Shown: positions 5,705 to 13,358 of the stretch, in pieces
Layout of the letters: the number at the start of each line of letters is the position of its first letter
How positions within the stretch are numbered: position 1 is the stretch's first letter
From: CAZNQW01 sp964575225
Lineage (GTDB): Bacteria > Chloroflexota > Anaerolineae > JAAYZQ01
Direction of reading: 5' to 3'
DNA: 24,248 nucleotides
Assembly (NCBI GenBank): GCA_964575225.1
Contig: CAZNQW010000031.1
Coordinates: 1 to 24,248, forward strand
Notes under the pieces: model-generated
Told to the model about the DNA's origin: nothing
Database searches by the model: none
The model's input: only the letters and a program-made list of their open reading frames with translations
Position numbers and translations under genes: made by a program

Positions 5705-7159
5705 ATGGCGCTCCAGGCAGTGTTTTTCGATATGGGTGGAACCATCGAAACCTATTCCTACGATCCCGAGCTTCGCCTGCAAGCGACGCCCGATCTCCAT
5801 CGCCTTTTGCGGCGGGCCGGCATCGACCTGAAGCTCGAACCCGAGGAACTCTATCCCATGGTGCTCGATGGGCTGGCCTGTTACCGGTGCTGGAGCGCCG
5901 ATTCGCTCCAAGAGCTTTCTCCAGAGGTTATTTGGGGCGACTATATTCTGTCCGGACAGCCTTTGGATCGTCGAAAACTCGATGCCGTTGCCGAGGATCT
6001 GACCCTGTTTATCGAGGCCCGCTATTACCAACGCCAGATGCGCCCCGAGATGCCTGCCGTCTTGAACGCCATTCAAAAGATGGGACTCAAGATGGGCATA
6101 ATCAGTAACGTGATGAGCCGAGGCCTGGTACCCGGCAACCTGCGCGCCTACGGAATCCAGGATTTCTTTGACCCCATCGTCCTGTCCTCGGCCTATGGCT
6201 GGCGCAAGCCCGGGCCGGCCATCTTTCATCACGCTGCCGGGCAGGCCGGCCTGCCCACCGGCGACTGCGCCTTTGTCGGCGACCGCATCACCCGCGACAT
6301 CTCGGGGGCCAAACGGGCCGGCTTTCGGCTCGCCGTCCAGATCCAACACGAGTACGATCGCGATCCCAAAGGGCAACAACCGGACCCTGATGCCCTGATC
6401 GAGGATATGTCCGAATTGGTAGAGATTCTGGAAGCGGATATGCGCCAATCTTGGGCCCCTCAGCAGCCCATTAGGGGGGTGAATGGCATCCGTGGCATTC
6501 TGTTCGATGCCGGCGACATCCTGTACTATCGCCCCCACAAGCGCAAGCGGTTTCGGGCCTTTTTGGAGGAACAAGGTCTCACCATGCCGGAGGGTTTTGA
6601 CGAACAGGAAGAGGGACTCAAAGAAAAAGCCTACCGTGCCGAAATCAGCCAGCAAGAGTATTGGGAAGCGCTGATCCGCCTGTGCGGAATCCACGACCAA
6701 GACCTCATCCAGCAGGGCCTGGGGCTTTTGGAGAAGGACGATGACGACATCCGGTTCTTTGAGGGCGTGCCCGAGACCCTGCTGGCCCTGAAGCACAAGG
6801 GGTTCTTTCTGGGCATTGTCACCGACACGGCCCACGATACCCATACGAAACTGCACTGGTTTGAAAAGGGCGGGTTCGGGCATGTGTGGGATGTGTTTGT
6901 GTCTTCGCGCGATATGCACGTTCGGAAACCAGATCCCCGCATCTACCAGGCTGCCTTGCAGCAGATGGGGGTGCAACCCCATCAGGTTCTTTTTGTGGGG
7001 CACAAAGCCACCGAGCTGGAGGGCGCTCGGGCGCTCGGGATCAAAACCGTGGCCTTTAACCGTGACGCCGATGCCGCGGGCGATATCCAGATCGACCAGT
7101 TTTCTCAACTGCTGGGATTGCTGACCGGGCAGGGCCGTAGCGCAGGGATCGAGGAGTAA
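5705..7159 (+). CDS. Fused double HAD-superfamily hydrolase
   Basis: A 484-residue protein made of two HAD-like domains in one chain. Domain 1 (about residues 3-245) has motif I FFDMGGT with nucleophile D9, motif II S134 in 'GIISN', motif III K168 in 'WRKPGPAIF', and motif IV GDRITRD (D193, D198). Domain 2 (about 262-475) has D268 in 'LFDAGD', T373 in 'GIVTD' and K408 in 'VRKPDPRIY', but motif IV reads GHKATE, so the metal-binding Asp is His433 and E437 replaces the second Asp. Both domains have Gly at the usual DxD second position, common in some HADs. Domain 1 is probably a phosphatase; domain 2 may be regulatory or weak. The ATG has GGAAGG upstream. First gene of the phosphate-themed operon. 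Confidence 0.88.
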   Translation: MALQAVFFDMGGTIETYSYDPELRLQATPDLHRLLRRAGIDLKLEPEELYPMVLDGLACYRCWSADSLQELSPEVIWGDYILSGQPLDRRKLDAVAEDLTLFIEARYYQRQMRPEMPAVLNAIQKMGLKMGIISNVMSRGLVPGNLRAYGIQDFFDPIVLSSAYGWRKPGPAIFHHAAGQAGLPTGDCAFVGDRITRDISGAKRAGFRLAVQIQHEYDRDPKGQQPDPDALIEDMSELVEILEADMRQSWAPQQPIRGVNGIRGILFDAGDILYYRPHKRKRFRAFLEEQGLTMPEGFDEQEEGLKEKAYRAEISQQEYWEALIRLCGIHDQDLIQQGLGLLEKDDDDIRFFEGVPETLLALKHKGFFLGIVTDTAHDTHTKLHWFEKGGFGHVWDVFVSSRDMHVRKPDPRIYQAALQQMGVQPHQVLFVGHKATELEGARALGIKTVAFNRDADAAGDIQIDQFSQLLGLLTGQGRSAGIEE

Positions 7160-7168
7160 AAAGACACC

Positions 7169-8152
7169 ATGCCAACCCTACTGATCGTGATCATCGGCCT
7201 GGCGCTGTTCTTTGACTTTTTGAACGGATTTCACGATGCCAGCAACATCGTGGCGACCGTGATCTCGTCACGGGCAGCGTCGCCCCGCTACGCCCTGGCA
7301 ATGACGGCCATCGCCGAGTTTGTGGGGCCCTTTCTGTTTGGCGTAGCGGTGGCCACCACCATCGGTAGCGAGGTGGTCGATCCGACGGCCATCACCACCA
7401 CGGTCATCATGGCCGCGTTGTCCAGCGCCATCCTTTGGAACCTGTTCACCTGGTACTTTGGCTGGCCTTCCAGCACGTCCCATGCCCTGATCGGTGGTCT
7501 CATCGGAGCGGTAGTCATCTCGTCAGGATTCGAAACCCTCCGACTGGCAGGCATCAACAAAGTGCTCCTGGCCCTCTTTCTCTCGCCACTTCTGGGACTG
7601 GTACTGGGCTTCATCGCCCTGAAAATCATCTATTTCTTGGCGCGAGGCGCAACGCCCGGCGTCAACAGTCTGTTTAAGCGAGCGCAGTTGGGTACCTCCC
7701 TGGCCCTGGCCCTGAGCCATGGGACCAACGATGCTCAGAAAACAATGGGCATCATCGCCATGGCGATGGTCACCACCGGCTATGCCGGTACCTTTCATAT
7801 TCCATGGTGGGTCATCACCTTGAGCGCGGGTGCCATTGCCCTCGGGACGGCGACTGGCGGATGGCGGCTGATCGAGACGTTGGGCGGTAAATTCTACAAA
7901 ATCCGGCCCGTTCATGCTTTTGGCTCGCAACTCACCTCGGCGGTCATCATCCTCGGGGCAGCGCTGCTGGGCGGGCCCGTCAGCACTACTCAGGTAGTCA
8001 GTTCATCCATCATGGGCGCCGGCTCGGCCGATCGGGTCTCCAAGGTGCGCTGGAATGTGGCGCGCGACATCGCCGTGGCCTGGCTGCTGACCATTCCCAC
8101 ATCCGCTTTGGTCGCCGCTGGACTTCACAGTCTGATCGATCTCGTACTGTAA
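7169..8152 (+). CDS. pit: PiT-family inorganic phosphate transporter
   Basis: A 327-residue secondary phosphate transporter of the PiT family, in the cytoplasmic membrane, expected to be ion-coupled. Both inverted-repeat signatures are present: 'NGFHDASNIVATVISSRA' near the N-terminus (about residues 20-37) and 'LSHGTNDAQKTMGII' in the second half (about 185-200). About ten hydrophobic spans are visible and the protein ends in a short tail, without the large central loop of E. coli PitA, as is usual for compact PiT proteins. The Shine-Dalgarno overlaps the end of the HAD gene (GAGGAG over its last codons). It is followed by its usual DUF47 partner, which strengthens the assignment. Confidence 0.96.
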   Translation: MPTLLIVIIGLALFFDFLNGFHDASNIVATVISSRAASPRYALAMTAIAEFVGPFLFGVAVATTIGSEVVDPTAITTTVIMAALSSAILWNLFTWYFGWPSSTSHALIGGLIGAVVISSGFETLRLAGINKVLLALFLSPLLGLVLGFIALKIIYFLARGATPGVNSLFKRAQLGTSLALALSHGTNDAQKTMGIIAMAMVTTGYAGTFHIPWWVITLSAGAIALGTATGGWRLIETLGGKFYKIRPVHAFGSQLTSAVIILGAALLGGPVSTTQVVSSSIMGAGSADRVSKVRWNVARDIAVAWLLTIPTSALVAAGLHSLIDLVL

Positions 8153-8197
8153 TCATGACTTGTTTCAACGCAAGGGCAAAGACAGGAGGCTACTAAC

Positions 8198-8824
8198 GTG
8201 GGCCTGAAAGAATTCTTTAGACCGAGACAAGAAAAGTTCATCCGGTCGCTGATTGAGCAATCCGAGATTACCCTACGAGGGCTGAATGCCCTGGAATCGT
8301 ACATGAAAGATCCTACCGAGCAACACGCGGCCGAGGTCCGTCAGGCTGAAAAAGATGCCGATGAAGTCCGGCGCATCCTCATCGACGACCTGAACCGTAC
8401 CTTTGTCACGCCCATCGACCGGGAGGACATTTTTACGCTATCGCGGGCCATTGACGACGTGGTGGACTATGCCTTCACCACCGTGGAGGAAATGGAGATT
8501 CTCGGCGTTGCCCCCAACGACTATTTGCGCCGCCTGGTCTCCCTCCTCCAAGATGCGGCGGAAGAGCTCCACCTGGCCATGCAGCGGCTGCAAGACAATC
8601 CCGGCGTCGCCAGCGAACATGCCAGCCGGGCCAAAGCCCTGGAAAACCGGGTGGAGCGCGTCTACCGCGAGGGCGTGGCTGACCTTTTTTCAGGCCCTGA
8701 GAATATCCACCATGTGATGCAAATGCTCAAGCTGCGTGAAATCTACCGTCACCTGAGCAACTGCGCCGACCAGGGGGATGCCGCGGCCAACATCATCCAC
8801 GACATCATTGTCAAAACTACGTGA
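8198..8824 (+). CDS. DUF47 / PhoU-like phosphate-transport partner
   Basis: A 208-residue all-helical soluble protein of the DUF47 family, a PhoU-fold group almost always encoded next to PiT transporters and thought to control or assist them. It starts MGLKEFFRPRQEKF and carries the family's acidic repeats: 'EKDADEVRRILIDDLNRTFVTPIDREDIFTLSRAIDDVVDYA' spans about residues 50-92 and 'LKLREIYRHLSNCADQGDAAANIIHDI' the C-terminal helix. These E/D-x3-D/E metal-cluster positions are as in PhoU. The start is GTG at 8198, chosen because of the perfect AGGAGG before it. Its TGA overlaps the GTG of the kinase gene, so the two are translationally coupled. Confidence 0.94.
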   Translation: MGLKEFFRPRQEKFIRSLIEQSEITLRGLNALESYMKDPTEQHAAEVRQAEKDADEVRRILIDDLNRTFVTPIDREDIFTLSRAIDDVVDYAFTTVEEMEILGVAPNDYLRRLVSLLQDAAEELHLAMQRLQDNPGVASEHASRAKALENRVERVYREGVADLFSGPENIHHVMQMLKLREIYRHLSNCADQGDAAANIIHDIIVKTT

Positions 8825-9735
8825 GCAAGCCTATGCCTAGCCAAGGAACCGTTCAATCAACCACCTACGAACTCGCTTTCGTAGGCCACTATACCAAGGA
8901 CACCATCGTCAGCGCTGCCGGCACAAGGCTGGTCGACGGTGGGGCCTTTAATTACGGCGCCCACGTGGCAGCGCGCATGGGCCTCCGCGCGGCAGCCATC
9001 ACCCGGTTGGCTCGCAAAGACGAACATGTGGTCACCGAACTCCAAGCCCTGGGGTTGGATACCTTTGTCGAGATGGATCCCACCTCCACCTGCCTGCGCC
9101 TGGTCTATCCCACCTCCAATGTAGACGAGCGGATCATCTATGTGGACAGCATGGCCGAGCCCTTTACCGTGCAGCAGGTGGCGGGCATCGATGCCCGGGC
9201 CTTTGTCATCGGCCCATCGATCCGCGGCGAAGTTGGGCTCGACATGCTTCAGGCGCTGGCAGCCAAGGGGGCATGGGTGGCCGTCGATGTGCAGGGGTTT
9301 GTGCGGGTGACCGAGGGCAACGTCCTCCGCCACGCACCGTGGCCCGAAAAAGAGGCGGTCCTGGCGTACGTGGATATCCTCAAAACCGACGCCGTAGAAG
9401 CGGAACAGCTCACCGGAGAGGCCGACATTCACCGCGCCGCCCAGATCCTCGCCGACCTGGGGCCGGCCGAAATCGTCCTCACTCATCGGGACGGGCTTTT
9501 GGTCTATGCCCAAGGGCGCTATTACGAAGCAGGGTTTTATCCTGCTCAGTTGGTGGGTCGCAGCGGGCGCGGTGATACCTGCCTCGCTTCCTACGTCGCC
9601 CGCCGGCTGGATGCGGACCTGGGCGATGCAACCCTATGGGCAGCCGCAGTGACCAGCCTCAAGATGGAGACCGAAGGTCCTTTCCGCCGCGACATTCAGG
9701 ATGTGCACACGCTTCTTCAGGAGCGCTACGCCTGA
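8821..9735 (+). CDS. PfkB-family carbohydrate kinase
   Basis: A 304-residue ribokinase-like kinase that would phosphorylate a sugar or similar alcohol with ATP. Visible features: the substrate-side glycines 'DGGAFNYGAHVAARMG' (about residues 39-54), the 'VDILKTDAVEAEQLTGE' segment (184-200) typical of the 'N/D-x-x-E' region, and the anion-hole/catalytic signature as 'GRSGRGDT' (246-253) with catalytic base D252. In this protein the usual GAGD reads GRGD. The substrate cannot be read from the sequence. The GTG start overlaps the DUF47 stop; an in-frame ATG at 8833 is an alternative. Last gene of the HAD-PiT-DUF47 operon, so a link to phosphosugar or phosphate balance is plausible but inferred. 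Confidence 0.92.
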   Translation: MSKPMPSQGTVQSTTYELAFVGHYTKDTIVSAAGTRLVDGGAFNYGAHVAARMGLRAAAITRLARKDEHVVTELQALGLDTFVEMDPTSTCLRLVYPTSNVDERIIYVDSMAEPFTVQQVAGIDARAFVIGPSIRGEVGLDMLQALAAKGAWVAVDVQGFVRVTEGNVLRHAPWPEKEAVLAYVDILKTDAVEAEQLTGEADIHRAAQILADLGPAEIVLTHRDGLLVYAQGRYYEAGFYPAQLVGRSGRGDTCLASYVARRLDADLGDATLWAAAVTSLKMETEGPFRRDIQDVHTLLQERYA

Positions 9736-9748
9736 CGCTTGGCCCCGA

Positions 9749-9949
9749 TTACCACATCCGGAGCCAGTCCGTGCCGGTGCACGTGCCACACACCAACAGC
9801 AAAAAGATCACAAGCAAGATCATCCCGCAGCCGATGCCGCTACACGAGGCCCCTCGGCCAAAGCCGAACCGATCCTGCAACCAGTTAAAGACAGTGCTGA
9901 TAATGGCCAGTCGAAAAAACCCCTCCAAACATCCCGGACGTCGATCCAT
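9749..9949 (-). CDS. Small Gly/Cys-rich single-span membrane protein
   Basis: A 66-residue frame with a plausible small-protein plan: a basic N-terminus (MDRRPGC), an amphipathic segment 'FFRLAIISTVFNWLQDRFGFG', a Gly/Cys hinge 'GRGASCSGIGCG', one strong membrane span 'MILLVIFLLLVCGTC' (about residues 43-57) and a short tail. The ATG at 9949 is preceded by a G-rich Shine-Dalgarno-like run (AAGGGGGG). It fills the gap between the convergent kinase gene and the nuo terminator, and its 3' end nearly touches the kinase stop. I recall similar small Chloroflexota proteins but cannot name a family. Function unknown; the frame could be fortuitous. Confidence 0.55.
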   Translation of the reverse strand: MDRRPGCLEGFFRLAIISTVFNWLQDRFGFGRGASCSGIGCGMILLVIFLLLVCGTCTGTDWLRMW

Positions 9950-9986
9950 TGTCTCATCCCCCCCCTTTTGAATCTTATCCTACAAT

Positions 9987-10022
9987 CAAAACGTCAAGGA
10001 AGGCTCACCTCCCTTGACGTTT
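9987..10022 (-). terminator. Terminator of the nuo operon
   Basis: An 11-bp perfect stem AAACGTCAAGG / CCTTGACGTTT (9989-9999 with 10012-10022) with a 12-nt loop. On the minus strand the 3' arm runs into TTTT. It lies about 65 bp beyond the nuoN stop, the right place to end the nuo transcript. The stem is symmetrical, so it may also act weakly on the plus strand. Confidence 0.75.
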
Positions 10023-10086
10023 ACTACGTTCGATGTGACGGCGAGTTTCAGCACCGCGGCTCCCTACGATAGGTTCAAGGGCCGGC

Positions 10087-11598
10087 CTAGAAAAGGAACC
10101 CGATGGCCTGCATAGAGTCGGAGGCAAACTCGATGAACGGCTGGGGATATAGGCCGACCACCAGAATGGCGAGGGCGGCAAGCACCAGGCCCACCTTGGC
10201 CCCTGCCCCTACCGGTACCGGACCCGCTTCGGCATCGGGCGCCTCAAAGAACATGTAGCGCACGACGTTCAAGTAGTAAAAGGCGCCGATCACACTGGCC
10301 AACACACCCACCACAGCCATGGTCAGGGTCTGCGCCGTATCAAACTGGATGGCCGAGCCAAAGACTAACAACTTGCCCAAAAAGCCCGCCGTGCCCGGAA
10401 TGCCCGCCAGCGAGAGAAGCCCGATCAGCATCACCCCGGCAAGCAAAGGCGAGCGTTTGACCAACCCCCGCAGATCCACGATCTCGGTCGATCCGGTGGC
10501 GCTTTCAAAGGCGATCACTGCCGAAAAGACGGCCATGTTGGTGAACAGGTAGGCAAAGAGGTAGAACAAGGTGCCGTTCATCCCCAGGAAGGCGCTCTCC
10601 ACATTCATGGTCAGGCATACAAAGCCGATCATGATGTAGCCGGCGTGGCCAATGCTGGAATAGGCCAGCATGCGCTTGATGTTGGTCTGGCGCAGGGCGA
10701 TGAGGTTGCCCAAGGCCATGGAGATGATCGACAGGGCAATGAGGAAAGCCATCCAGCCCAAATCCCAGCGGAAGGCAGGCAATGCCGTCATAAAGACCCG
10801 CATCAGGATGGCAAACCCGGCCGCCTTGGAACCCACCGACAGAAAGGCCGTGATCGGCGTGGGCGCGCCTTCGTAGGCATCGGGCGCCCACTGATGAAAA
10901 GGCGCCAGCACGATCTTGAAGGCAAAGCCTGCCAGCAGCATCACAATGGATGCCACAGCCAGCCACTGCACACTTTGCGGAACAGTCATCAAGGCCCGGG
11001 CGATCATCGACAGATTCGTCGTGCCGGTTACGCCATACAGCAACGACATGCCATACAGCATCACCGCCGAGGTGATCGCGCCATACAAAAAGTACTTGAG
11101 CCCCGCCTCGTTGGACTTGACATCATCGCGCAGATAGCCAGCCAGTACATAGGAGGTGATGCTCAGGAACTCCATGCCCAGGTAGACCGACATCAGATCG
11201 GTGCCCGAGGAAGCCAGACAGATGGCCAGCGCCGCAAAGATAAGCAGGGCGATGAACTCGCTCCGATAGGGCGTGCGTTCTTTCAGGTACGGCACCGCTG
11301 CCAGGATCACCAGAATGACCGTGACGGTGGCAATGACCTTGAAAAACAACGCATACGGATCCACGGCCATCAGGGCCAAAACGGTCGTCGGAGGCGTCCC
11401 CCACAGCAGCAGGGTCGACACCAACGCCCCCACCAGGCCGACAAGGGCCAAGGCCGGGATCCAGATCGCTTTCTTGCCGCCACTCGATTCGTGATCCTTA
11501 TCGTCCAACCAGATAAAATCCACGCACAGGACCACGATTCCAGTGATCAACAAGATCAGTTCGGGTGAGAGCAGTTGTAGCGTTTCAACTAGATTCAA
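10087..11598 (-). CDS. nuoN: NADH-quinone oxidoreductase subunit N
   Basis: A 503-residue antiporter-like proton-channel subunit of complex I with about 14 membrane spans. Characteristic segments: 'MSVYLGMEFLSITSYVLAGY' with the key transmembrane Glu, 'GLKYFLYGAITSAVMLYG', the lysine helix 'AGFAFKIVLAPFHQWAPDAY' and 'ALRQTNIKRMLAYSSIGHAGY'. The start is an unusual TTG at 11598, fixed by the strong GGAGGTGA a few bases upstream and by the homologous N-terminus (NLVETLQLLSPELILL). Last gene of the operon, separated from nuoM by 112 bp containing a branched inverted-repeat structure, and followed by a terminator. Confidence 0.96.
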   Translation of the reverse strand: MNLVETLQLLSPELILLITGIVVLCVDFIWLDDKDHESSGGKKAIWIPALALVGLVGALVSTLLLWGTPPTTVLALMAVDPYALFFKVIATVTVILVILAAVPYLKERTPYRSEFIALLIFAALAICLASSGTDLMSVYLGMEFLSITSYVLAGYLRDDVKSNEAGLKYFLYGAITSAVMLYGMSLLYGVTGTTNLSMIARALMTVPQSVQWLAVASIVMLLAGFAFKIVLAPFHQWAPDAYEGAPTPITAFLSVGSKAAGFAILMRVFMTALPAFRWDLGWMAFLIALSIISMALGNLIALRQTNIKRMLAYSSIGHAGYIMIGFVCLTMNVESAFLGMNGTLFYLFAYLFTNMAVFSAVIAFESATGSTEIVDLRGLVKRSPLLAGVMLIGLLSLAGIPGTAGFLGKLLVFGSAIQFDTAQTLTMAVVGVLASVIGAFYYLNVVRYMFFEAPDAEAGPVPVGAGAKVGLVLAALAILVVGLYPQPFIEFASDSMQAIGFLF

Positions 11599-11625
11599 AA
11601 CTCACCTCCGGTCATCATCCGCAGC

Positions 11626-11698
11626 CCCTCTCGCCAGAGCCACCTCGATCCTCTCCATGAGGAAGGGCGACCTACCGCCCCAAGCCAGGGCGAGAGGG
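11626..11698 (-). other. Branched RNA-structure element between nuoM and nuoN
   Basis: The nuoM-nuoN gap contains an outer 10-bp perfect stem (CCCTCTCGCC at 11626-11635 with GGCGAGAGGG at 11689-11698). It encloses two smaller stems, TCCTC/GAGGA (11649-11663) and GGGCG/CGCCC (11665-11680). Together they can fold as a three-way junction just upstream of the nuoN ribosome site. No T-run follows. Likely roles are mRNA processing, stabilisation or tuning of nuoN translation; this is inferred from position and pairing only. Confidence 0.5.
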
Positions 11699-11710
11699 TC
11701 GGAAAGTCCG

Positions 11711-13300
11711 TTATCCGCCAAAGAGCGCCTTGGCAAACGAATTGAAAAAGTCCACCAACGGCGTCGGAAAGACCCCAAAGAGGATCATCAACACGACCAG
11801 CGGCCACAGGGTCACTTTTTCAAAGGTCATCATGTCGGTTAGTTTGGCGCCATGGGTGACCTTCTCCCAGCGCTCGCTGTTAAAGTCACCGAGGAAGAGG
11901 TATTGAACAATCTTCCAAAGAATGTAGGCTGCCGTGACCACCATGCCCAAGATACCGATCGCCGCAAACCAGGGCATGATCTCAAAGGCGCCCCGGAAGA
12001 TAAAGAACTCGGGCCAGAACCCGGCCAATCCGGGCAGCCCCAGGCTGGCCAAAGCCGTCACCATGAACAAGCCATAGTAGTAGGGCATCATCTTGCCCAG
12101 GCCGCCAAAGGCGGCGATGATCTTGCCGTCTTGATCCTGAACCGGCTGGCCCTTTTCATCCATCAAAGCCAGATCCCGGGAGTGAGCCCGTTCGTAAATC
12201 ACGCCCACCAGGAAGAACAATCCGCCGGTGATGATGCCGTGGGTGAACATCTGCATGGCTGCGCCATTGGCCGCCATTGCCGCCGCGTCCTTTAATCCCG
12301 CTTGTCCCCAGGCTGCTGCTGCCGCCGCGACGCCGAACATAAAGTACCCCATGTGGCTCACCGAGGAATAGGCGATCAGCCGTTTGAGGTCCCATTGGGC
12401 CATACACACCAGCGCCCCATAGATAATGCTCAATAGGGCCAGGATGGGGATTACGGGCACGTTCAGGCAGTAGAACTTGAACTGTTCGGGAAAGATGGGC
12501 AGGGCAATGCGCATCATGCCATAGCCGCCCAGCTTGAGCAGGACGCCCGCCAGGATGACGCTGCCTGCCGTGGGCGCGGCTGTGTGGGCGTCGGGCAACC
12601 AGGTGTGGAAGGGAAACAGCGGCACTTTGATGGCAAAGGCGATGAAAAAGGCCCAGAAGGCGATGGTGGCAATCCAGCCTACGCCGTTAAACACCGAGGC
12701 CACCTGCGACAGCTCGACGATGTCAAAGGTGCCGTGGTAAAAGTACAGGCCCAGGATGGCCAGCAGCATGAACACGCTTCCGGCCATGGTATAGAGAAAG
12801 AACTTGATGGCCGAGTATTGGGGCCGGTCCTTGGCCTGTCCCCAGATGCCGATGAGCAGGTACATGGGCACCAGGCCGATCTCCCAAAAGACGTAAAAGA
12901 GGACCAGATCGAGCGAGACAAAGACGCCGAACATGCCCATCTGCAACAGGAAAAAGAGGATAAAGAACTCTTTGACCCGCGTCTTGATGGTGAACGACGA
13001 GTAGATCATGCTCAGCGTCGTCAGCAATGCCGTCAAAAAGATGAGAGGCACGCTCAGACCATCGGCGCCCACGTGATAGTTGATGTTGAGGGCCGGAATC
13101 CACTCGGCGATGGTCTCGAACTGAAAGCCCCCCGCTCCCTTGTCCAAAGCCAACCAAAGATAACTGGCCAGCACCAGCGGGATAAAGCTGATGCCAATGG
13201 ACAGATTCCTGATCGTGCGCTCATCCTCTTTGGGAATGAACAGGATCAAGAGCACCGCTAGTAGCGGGGTGAAGGTGATAAAGGTGAGCAGATATTCCAT
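11711..13300 (-). CDS. nuoM: NADH-quinone oxidoreductase subunit M
   Basis: A 529-residue antiporter-like subunit of the complex I membrane arm. It has the expected glutamate helix 'FYVFWEIGLVPMYLLIGIWG', the lysine and loop region 'AFAIKVPLFPFHTWLPDAHT' followed by 'AAPTAGSVILAGVLLKLGGY', and 'QWDLKRLIAYSSVSHMGYFM'. An alanine-rich stretch (VAAAAAAWGQAGLKDAAAMAANG) is inserted after the last motif, and a charged loop 'LMDEKGQPVQDQDGKIIAA' lies before 'FGGLGKMMP'; both are moderate family-specific insertions. ATG 13300 is preceded by GAGGAGG with 5-nt spacing. It lies 58 bp after nuoL, with a small hairpin in the gap. Confidence 0.97.
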   Translation of the reverse strand: MEYLLTFITFTPLLAVLLILFIPKEDERTIRNLSIGISFIPLVLASYLWLALDKGAGGFQFETIAEWIPALNINYHVGADGLSVPLIFLTALLTTLSMIYSSFTIKTRVKEFFILFFLLQMGMFGVFVSLDLVLFYVFWEIGLVPMYLLIGIWGQAKDRPQYSAIKFFLYTMAGSVFMLLAILGLYFYHGTFDIVELSQVASVFNGVGWIATIAFWAFFIAFAIKVPLFPFHTWLPDAHTAAPTAGSVILAGVLLKLGGYGMMRIALPIFPEQFKFYCLNVPVIPILALLSIIYGALVCMAQWDLKRLIAYSSVSHMGYFMFGVAAAAAAWGQAGLKDAAAMAANGAAMQMFTHGIITGGLFFLVGVIYERAHSRDLALMDEKGQPVQDQDGKIIAAFGGLGKMMPYYYGLFMVTALASLGLPGLAGFWPEFFIFRGAFEIMPWFAAIGILGMVVTAAYILWKIVQYLFLGDFNSERWEKVTHGAKLTDMMTFEKVTLWPLVVLMILFGVFPTPLVDFFNSFAKALFGG

Positions 13301-13315
13301 CTATTCCTCCTCGGT

Positions 13316-13332
13316 GCAAAAGTGCCTTTTGC
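13316..13332 (-). other. Small hairpin between nuoL and nuoM
   Basis: GCAAAA-gtgcc-TTTTGC (plus-strand reading) gives a perfect 6-bp stem with a 5-nt loop, 16 bp before the nuoM start and next to its Shine-Dalgarno. It is weak by itself. It is listed because hairpins also occupy the A/H, K/L and M/N junctions. Confidence 0.35.
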
Positions 13333-13358
13333 TCGTTATCGATCCAAGATTAGGTTGT

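Noticed and set aside
5690..7108. Long open frame on the minus strand opposite the double HAD gene
   Set aside because: It mirrors codon structure of the GC-rich HAD gene, has no recognisable motifs and no ribosome site, and the HAD motifs on the plus strand are unambiguous.
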